A DNA stretch of 64,000 nucleotides from Scedosporium boydii (lineage: Eukaryota > Ascomycota > Sordariomycetes > Microascales > Microascaceae): contig NJFT01000168.1 in assembly GCA_002221725.1 (NCBI GenBank), forward strand, positions 26,740 through 90,739, read 5' to 3'. Below, one piece after another: positions 58,686 through 64,000 of this stretch. The position numbers and the translations under genes are program-made. A model generated the notes under the pieces. The model made no database searches and had not been told where the DNA came from. It saw only the letters and a list, made by a program, of their open reading frames with translations. How positions within the stretch are numbered: the stretch's first letter is position 1; every line of letters begins with the position of its first letter.

Positions 58686-59910
58686 ATGGCAGACAACACC
58701 CCCTACAGGACCCGAATCGCAACCGAGTTTCTTGGTACAACAGGGCGCTCCTTCGAGTCCTACTTCAAAGTCTACGATAGTTTAATCGCCCGCGGCGACG
58801 TCCTCGCCCTGCAGGTCGAGGAGCCCGGACCGGAGGACACCAGCCCAATCACCCATGACGACATATTATCGGCGGCAAAGGTCCTCCGAAAGAATCCGCA
58901 TCTCACGCTAGACGAAGCGAGCGAGCACCTGGGGGAAATTCTGAATGGCGTCCATTCCGCCCACCAGCTGCGGTTCGCAGTCCTCGTGGTCGTCCGGGCC
59001 ATGCTTATGCTCGACGGTGCCCCCGGCGGACAGCAGTGGGAATCTTGGCAATCCGACGGACGATTCGTCGATTTCGTCTCAAAATGTTGTCCTAGAGCGT
59101 TGGGCACGACCGGTTCAATTGCACGGGCTCTGGAGGATCAAAAATCATTAAAAGCGTGGAAGCTCAAGGCGAGATTGGGGCTCACGTTCAAGGGGACGGA
59201 CAACCTCTCGCGCCACTTGTTTCTGGATCCGACGCACCCCGATGGTCTCACGCTCTACATATTTCACCATACGTCATTCCTCAAGGCGCAGCTTGAACGA
59301 TTAGAGAGAGCAGACCTCGGAAGGGAGGACGACGTGTCAACTTGTCTCGAAAGGCTTGTCATTTTTTCTACATACTCTTCCCAAGTGTTTCTTGCTTCTC
59401 GTAATTGCCGCAAGCGAGATACTAACGAACTAGCTGTGCAGCGGGTGCCTACCTCCGCGACTTCTCGCCGAGACACTCCACTCTCTCCAGGCGATACTTT
59501 TTCACTTTGACGACCACCGATCTAGCACCCTCCTCGAACGACTCATCAGCAAAGGGGGATTCGATGACGATTGCGCTCAGCCGGAAGGCTATAAAATGTT
59601 CGACAATACAGAAAAGTTCGAGTACCTGTACTGGGGCGAGCGGCTGGCGAGACTACACGAGTTCGTGCTTCACCCACCGCCGAAGAATAGCTTCGAGCGG
59701 TGGATGAAGTGGCAGACGTCCGAGAGTAACGCTTTTGCCGTGGCGCTCATGGCACTGTTCATCTCTATCATTATTGGAATCTTGTCTCTCGGTTTGGCGG
59801 CGTTTCAGGCATGGATTGCGTGGAAGGCTTGGAAGGAGCCTGCGTCCGCCGGCCCGGATATCAGCCTCGGTGAACTTATAGAATTGTTACGGCGGCAGGA
59901 AGGGCGGTAA
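58686..59910 (+). CDS. Fungal membrane-tailed protein of unknown function
   Basis: Two exons, 58686-59357 and 59434-59910, in phase 0, give 382 residues. The 3' splice site follows a perfect TACTAAC branch point (59420-59426). The donor is less sure: GTCATT at 59358, or GTGTTT at 59388, would both keep frame. No catalytic motif is recognised. Features are SFESYFKVYDSLIARGD near the N-terminus, KAWKLKARLGLTFKGTDNL with FLKAQL in the middle, and CLPPRLLAETLHSLQ after the intron. One strong membrane helix sits near the C-terminus (FAVALMALFISIIIGILSLG) with a short tail. The layout matches a recurrent fungal hypothetical family. It may be tail-anchored, with its soluble part in the cytosol. It is divergent from the FHA/pseudokinase gene. 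Confidence 0.75.
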
Positions 59911-60482
59911 GCTTTCAGGTTGCGGGACTGTCATTGACCAAAGCGAATTGGCCGCAACCAATGCTTATGGGCATTAAATAGCAATAGAATGGGAGAACCC
60001 TTGGGAGTGGCAGGCGTTGGAGAATGGAAGGGACATATTCTATAGCACTTAGACTATCCTTCCATGAGACACGGGGACTGTTCAAACAACCAGGCTAGAA
60101 CGAAGGCGATTCGCAGACGGTGCACCGACCACTGAAACTCCCTCTCCACCAGCTCTGCAGAGAACAGTTCCTGCTCATGAACACCACACCTTAGCATCAG
60201 CCCATCACTGGTGAGGCACTACTAGATTTGCCCTTCTTATCATGACCATCCATCAAATCTATGTATGGCTTCAAGAATAGGAGATTAGTAGAAGATAAGA
60301 GATTCACCGCTAGAACCTCAAATTTTTAGCACGAACTTGGGGAGTAGAACCGTTAAAATCAGCGTCATATTTGGGTGATGCTGGCGAGACACAAACCGAC
60401 TCCGCCGGCGCAAACCTCGAAATGCTGGTTTGGTATATACTTGGGCTGAATTTCAGGTTCATGTGGAGACTCTAGCCATCAG
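59911..60482. other. Convergent 3' intergenic region
   Basis: It lies between the stops of the membrane-tailed gene and the ankyrin gene. No gene is seen. Confidence 0.5.
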
Positions 60483-63265
60483 TCAGTCAGTCCAAGGTGA
60501 AAACCCCATCGCCTCGTCCTGATCGTTTTCGCCCTCGAGCACTTCGCTAACCCTTCGGGTATCGTTATTTAGCCAAGGGTTGTTGAAAATGTCACCGTAG
60601 TGCATGGTGGTGCGTCGCAAGTTGGAGTAGGCCGCTGTCTGGTTGAGGGTGTCGTCGTAATATTTATCAGAAGCGGTTGAAGCTGTGCAAGATCGTCCCA
60701 ATTCGGGGTCTTGGGATGGAATGCGTAGTGAGACATGCTCTGGCGTCCACGACTGTGGGATGGTCAGTTCATTCCAGTCGGCAGGATCCTCAACAAGATA
60801 GCCATCGCGAAGGGGTAGGCTATCAGGTTCACGTTCCCGACACTCATACAGGCCACCACAATGACATATAGTTTTAGGCCTCTCGTTGTAATTGGCTTGC
60901 CCACTAGTCCCGTCATATGGGGTAGACCAATGCTTGTCATAGAAATAAGGGCATCGCTCCTCGCGGCCCTTCCACAATGCTCGAAAGTCACTATAACAAT
61001 AACTCGTGGTATATGCTGCCGTGCGTGGATAGCCCTTTCGCAACTCCCGCAGGTCGTAACCGCAAGCATCCAGCACAGAGTCCCACAGGTCTCCTCGATA
61101 AGACCAGGGTTCAAAGTCTAGACAGCTGGGTGAATAGGCAAAGTGCGAGACAGACATTCCCCTGTTGTCCTTGGCATGAACGTCTGCCCCTTGCCGAATC
61201 AGAAATATCAAAGAATCGTGCCAATCCTGCTCTGATGGGGCCTTGACAAAGTCAGAAAAGAATCGATGCAGGCAGGTTAAACCATCTTCGTCTCGGTCGT
61301 GGATGGAACCCGCATGGTTTAGTAAAATGGCCAGTCTCTGAATATTGACTTCGGATTTAAACGTTCGACAAAAATTACTCATGAACCCGTTTATGGGCCG
61401 GCAGCCATGTAGAAAGGCGGATCCGCCTTGGAAGTCACTCTCTCGTGGATCTATGAAGTATGGGGCGATATCGACGATTTGCCTCAAGAATTCGTGGTCC
61501 TTAGAGGCTATTAACAATTATCCAACTTGAGGCGCATGAAGTTCCTACCATGTAGCTTACGAGGAACACAACTGAGAGCCAACCCTGGCAGGGTATGCTA
61601 GGGTCCGCACCAACTTGTAAAAGGCCTCGAGCAGCCTCGATATCCTCCAGCATCACGGCAAGATGTAATGGTGTGAGCCTGATGAACTTGGGTCAGAATC
61701 ATACGCTGTCCAAGAACAATCGCTTGCACTTGAGTTGAAATATATACCCTTTCCTGCCCCTCGCGATATCGTCGACATCCAGGCCATTCTGGATGAGAAA
61801 CCTGCAGAGCGCTGGGTGTCGGAAACCGTGCTTGATAAATTGGATCGGTCAATCCAGAACAGGGGTAGCCTTTTTGCAGCATGGACCTTACATGTAACAG
61901 AGACTGGCCGTCCTCATCTCGGTCGTAAAGGCTCGCCTTATGGTCTGCGACAAGCTTCACAATACCGCCGATATTTCCCTGGCGAGCTAGCAAAAATATC
62001 TCGGAGTCGTTTGGAACAATATTTTGGAGAGACAGATTGTGGATAGACGAGAAGCTGCCATCGATAAGCTGAGCTTGGTTAACTGATACAACGAGCATAG
62101 ACTTCGCGTCTCTGGGCCGGAAAATGATCTTAGCAATAAAGTCTCGCCCATTCGTTTCCTCGTCGTAGTTCTCCTGGTTATTGGAAGGGCTGCGGCGTTG
62201 TCTCGTTCTCCGATTTGTGCAGAGAGATAGGACACCATTGCCAGAGATTTCGATGGACTTTCGCTTTCGGGCTTGGGATATGACAGTTCCCGGTTCGATC
62301 GCCGGAAGCATTCGAGATGCCCCTGCTGCTATCTTGAGTATCATGTCAAGCCTTTGGTGGTTAAAAGCGACTTCCTTACCTGTCTTATTGACCGCTACTG
62401 AAGGTGCTGAAACTAGCAGACTGCGGATGAGCTTTAAGTCTCGAGAACAAGTCTCCGTTCGGCCACAATGGACGCATGTGTGGTACCCCTCTAAGGTACT
62501 GAAGTCCGTTGGCGGCGCTCGTCCCGACGGAGACGACTCTTCCGTCTCGGCCGCTTTCAGAAGGGCTTCAAGGTCGTCTATCATTTGCTGGGCATCATCA
62601 GATGCTACCGTGCTTTCCTTCTCGCCGAGGAGTCCAATTAGGCGAGAGATGCTTTGTTCCAGTTCTGAGTCGACAGCAGGTGTTTCCGAAGGTTCAGTGG
62701 TAGCATCTGTGATCGAGGAGCCGGTGCGAGAGGTGTCGGCCAGACCCGGATTCGCACGAATGGCTGACATTACTTCCTCTTTGAGCTCCTTTACATGGTC
62801 GAGGATCTCAGAACACTGATCCCGCGATATAGACATTTGCGTAGCCTGCGTCAGAAGCAAGTGAACGTTCAGCATCATATAATGACCTCGAACGGTGTCT
62901 TGCATCTTCGCCAGGTCCTTCTCGCCAATCGCAGCCACCAACCGCTTCCAGAGCTTTCCAACACGTTTATCCGAGGGTAATATACTCAGCCGTTGCAACC
63001 TCGACTCGATGGTGCCCACGTCGTCCGCGCATCTTTTGACGACGGCCTCCAAAGCCCTTGCATCTCCCTTCTCGGTCGTCGTTCCGAGCTGGAGGCGTGA
63101 CAGCCGCTCCAAGATGCCCTGGAGCTGAGCAACGTCGCTGACGAGATGGCGAACATTTTCTGGTCCATCTTCGACCGCCGAGAGGACTTCGTGAATGACC
63201 TTGGCCGATTTGAGAGCTAGCACGACAAAGGCTAGGACGCTGGCGCCAGCGTTAACCGGGTCCAT
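60483..63265 (-). CDS. Ankyrin-repeat protein with STAND-type N-terminal domain (863 residues)
   Basis: Four exons, 63265-61892, 61830-61748, 61678-61561 and 61499-60483, phases closing. The N-terminus (MDPVNAGASVLAFVVLALKS, then helices to about residue 140) is the fungal domain that usually precedes NACHT or ankyrin modules. A Cys cluster (CVHCGRTETC, Cys264-Cys273) might bind metal. Arg/Lys-rich RKRKSIEISGNG and RRTRQRRS could be nuclear signals. Ankyrin units follow: NDSEIFLLARQGNIGGIVKL, DEDGQSLLH, LTPLHLAVMLEDIEAARGLL and DEDGLTCLHRFF. The C-terminal 200 residues are rich in Tyr, Cys and Trp without a known domain. There is no NTPase. The acceptors at 61831 and 61500 end in AAG and are less certain. 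A recognition or scaffold role is inferred from architecture. Confidence 0.78.
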
Positions 63266-64000
63266 GTGGGCGAGCTTTGTTGTTACTATGGAGGTCTGAG
63301 TTGGTTAGAAGGGGCGGCTTGACGGCAGATATGCCCTGAAGCGACCTATATACACTTGTATGTTCCATTGATTCTTCCCACGCCGGAAAACGAGGAGCCA
63401 AAGCAGTGAGTCGGTGAAAGGGGCTGATTCCGATTGGGCAGGCTTGCATATAGGGGAGCCAATCGTTTACAGCCGTGTGGTGAGGTGAGTGGCAGTGCTG
63501 CTGCAGGCATCTCAAAAAGAGCCGACCAGGCTGTGAGCCAAATGGAAAAAGGACGCCGACATAAAGCGCGAAGGTATTAAGTCAAAACCGCTGTAAACCG
63601 GCCAAGCCCTTGAACATGTTACCAACGGGGAGAATTTAGGAATACGTACTCACAACTAGTTCTGACAGAGTTCGGTGTGCTGGCCCCCTGTTCGGGGAGC
63701 CATTATAAAGAGTTCTCTTCAGTGTGTGCCGTCGCCACAACTGTCTCTCGAACATAGTATATGTCCCCTGGAGTCATTTTCCTAATAAAAATCAGAAATA
63801 GAGGTTAGCAGTAGAAGACATATTTTTCAGCTCCCTTCTATCCTTGACACTATGGTCGTTTTTATAAAATCATTAAGTTAGAGGACCCCCTTTCCGGACA
63901 CCCCCCCTTTCCGGACACCCAAAATCCACACCAACCAATCTACCCACCACAGCAAGAACACCTTTTTCAACCCACTTTCAAGCCACTAAGATACAAGAAG
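63266..64000. other. Window end, no gene seen
   Basis: This is the upstream region of the ankyrin gene. The right edge has a 17-bp direct repeat and a CA-rich stretch. No ORF with features. Confidence 0.5.
63886..63919. repeat. Two tandem copies of CCCCCTTTCCGGACACC
   Basis: Exact 17-bp direct repeat 80 bp from the window edge, preceded by TTAAGTTAGAGGA. The sequence has the look of a DNA-transposon end, but the partner end is not in the window. Confidence 0.6.

Noticed and set aside
61417..61432. GGCGGATCCGCC palindrome inside the ankyrin gene
   Set aside because: It lies in coding sequence, and its flanks differ from the 30532 palindrome.

Overview
The window looks like nuclear DNA of a filamentous ascomycete. 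Genes have short introns (about 55-110 nt, GTAAGT/GTATGT donors, CTAAC-type branch points). The protein families are fungal: GH7, AA9, CE3, CFEM, a Zn(II)2Cys6 regulator, STAND-type N-termini with ankyrin repeats, and a giant DUF3638/DUF3645 protein. One pseudogene carries stops of the kind left by repeat-induced point mutation (RIP). The species cannot be told from sequence alone. A cellulolytic, plant-associated or saprotrophic lifestyle is suggested.

Region 1 (0-21 kb) is gene-poor and dominated by secreted proteins: a CE3-like esterase, two CFEM-type cysteine-rich proteins (one GPI-anchored), a GH7 cellobiohydrolase, an AA9 lytic polysaccharide monooxygenase and a surface cupredoxin. Long stretches without genes separate them. 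A gene for a PD-(D/E)XK-like fold protein (15.7-17.1 kb) is interrupted by one in-frame TAG.

Region 2 (23.5-33.2 kb) looks like a small metabolic group: a membrane acyltransferase-3 protein, a saccharopine-dehydrogenase-like reductase, an MCT-type MFS transporter, and a divergently transcribed Zn2Cys6 regulator. A perfect 20-bp palindrome lies between transporter and regulator. Related GC-rich motifs lie upstream of the reductase, which suggests a shared operator.

Region 3 (33.7-38.5 kb) holds a decayed, intron-containing copy of CDC37 with six in-frame stops, followed by an ankyrin protein with a STAND-type N-terminus.

Region 4 (40.3-52.9 kb) holds a 3198-residue DUF3638/DUF3645 protein, whose motifs resemble an SF2/SecA-type ATPase, and a flavin-containing monooxygenase.

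Region 5 (54.1-63.3 kb) is the most unusual part. A 1163-residue protein combines a chymotrypsin-protease-like GxCGS motif, an FHA domain and a kinase domain lacking both catalytic aspartates. It shares a promoter with a membrane-tailed unknown protein, and a STAND-N/ankyrin protein lies next door. The mix resembles fungal allorecognition or innate-immunity architectures, but that role is inferred. All exon models were built by eye from splice sites, reading phase and family fit; phases close for every multi-exon model. No tRNA, rRNA or CRISPR was found.
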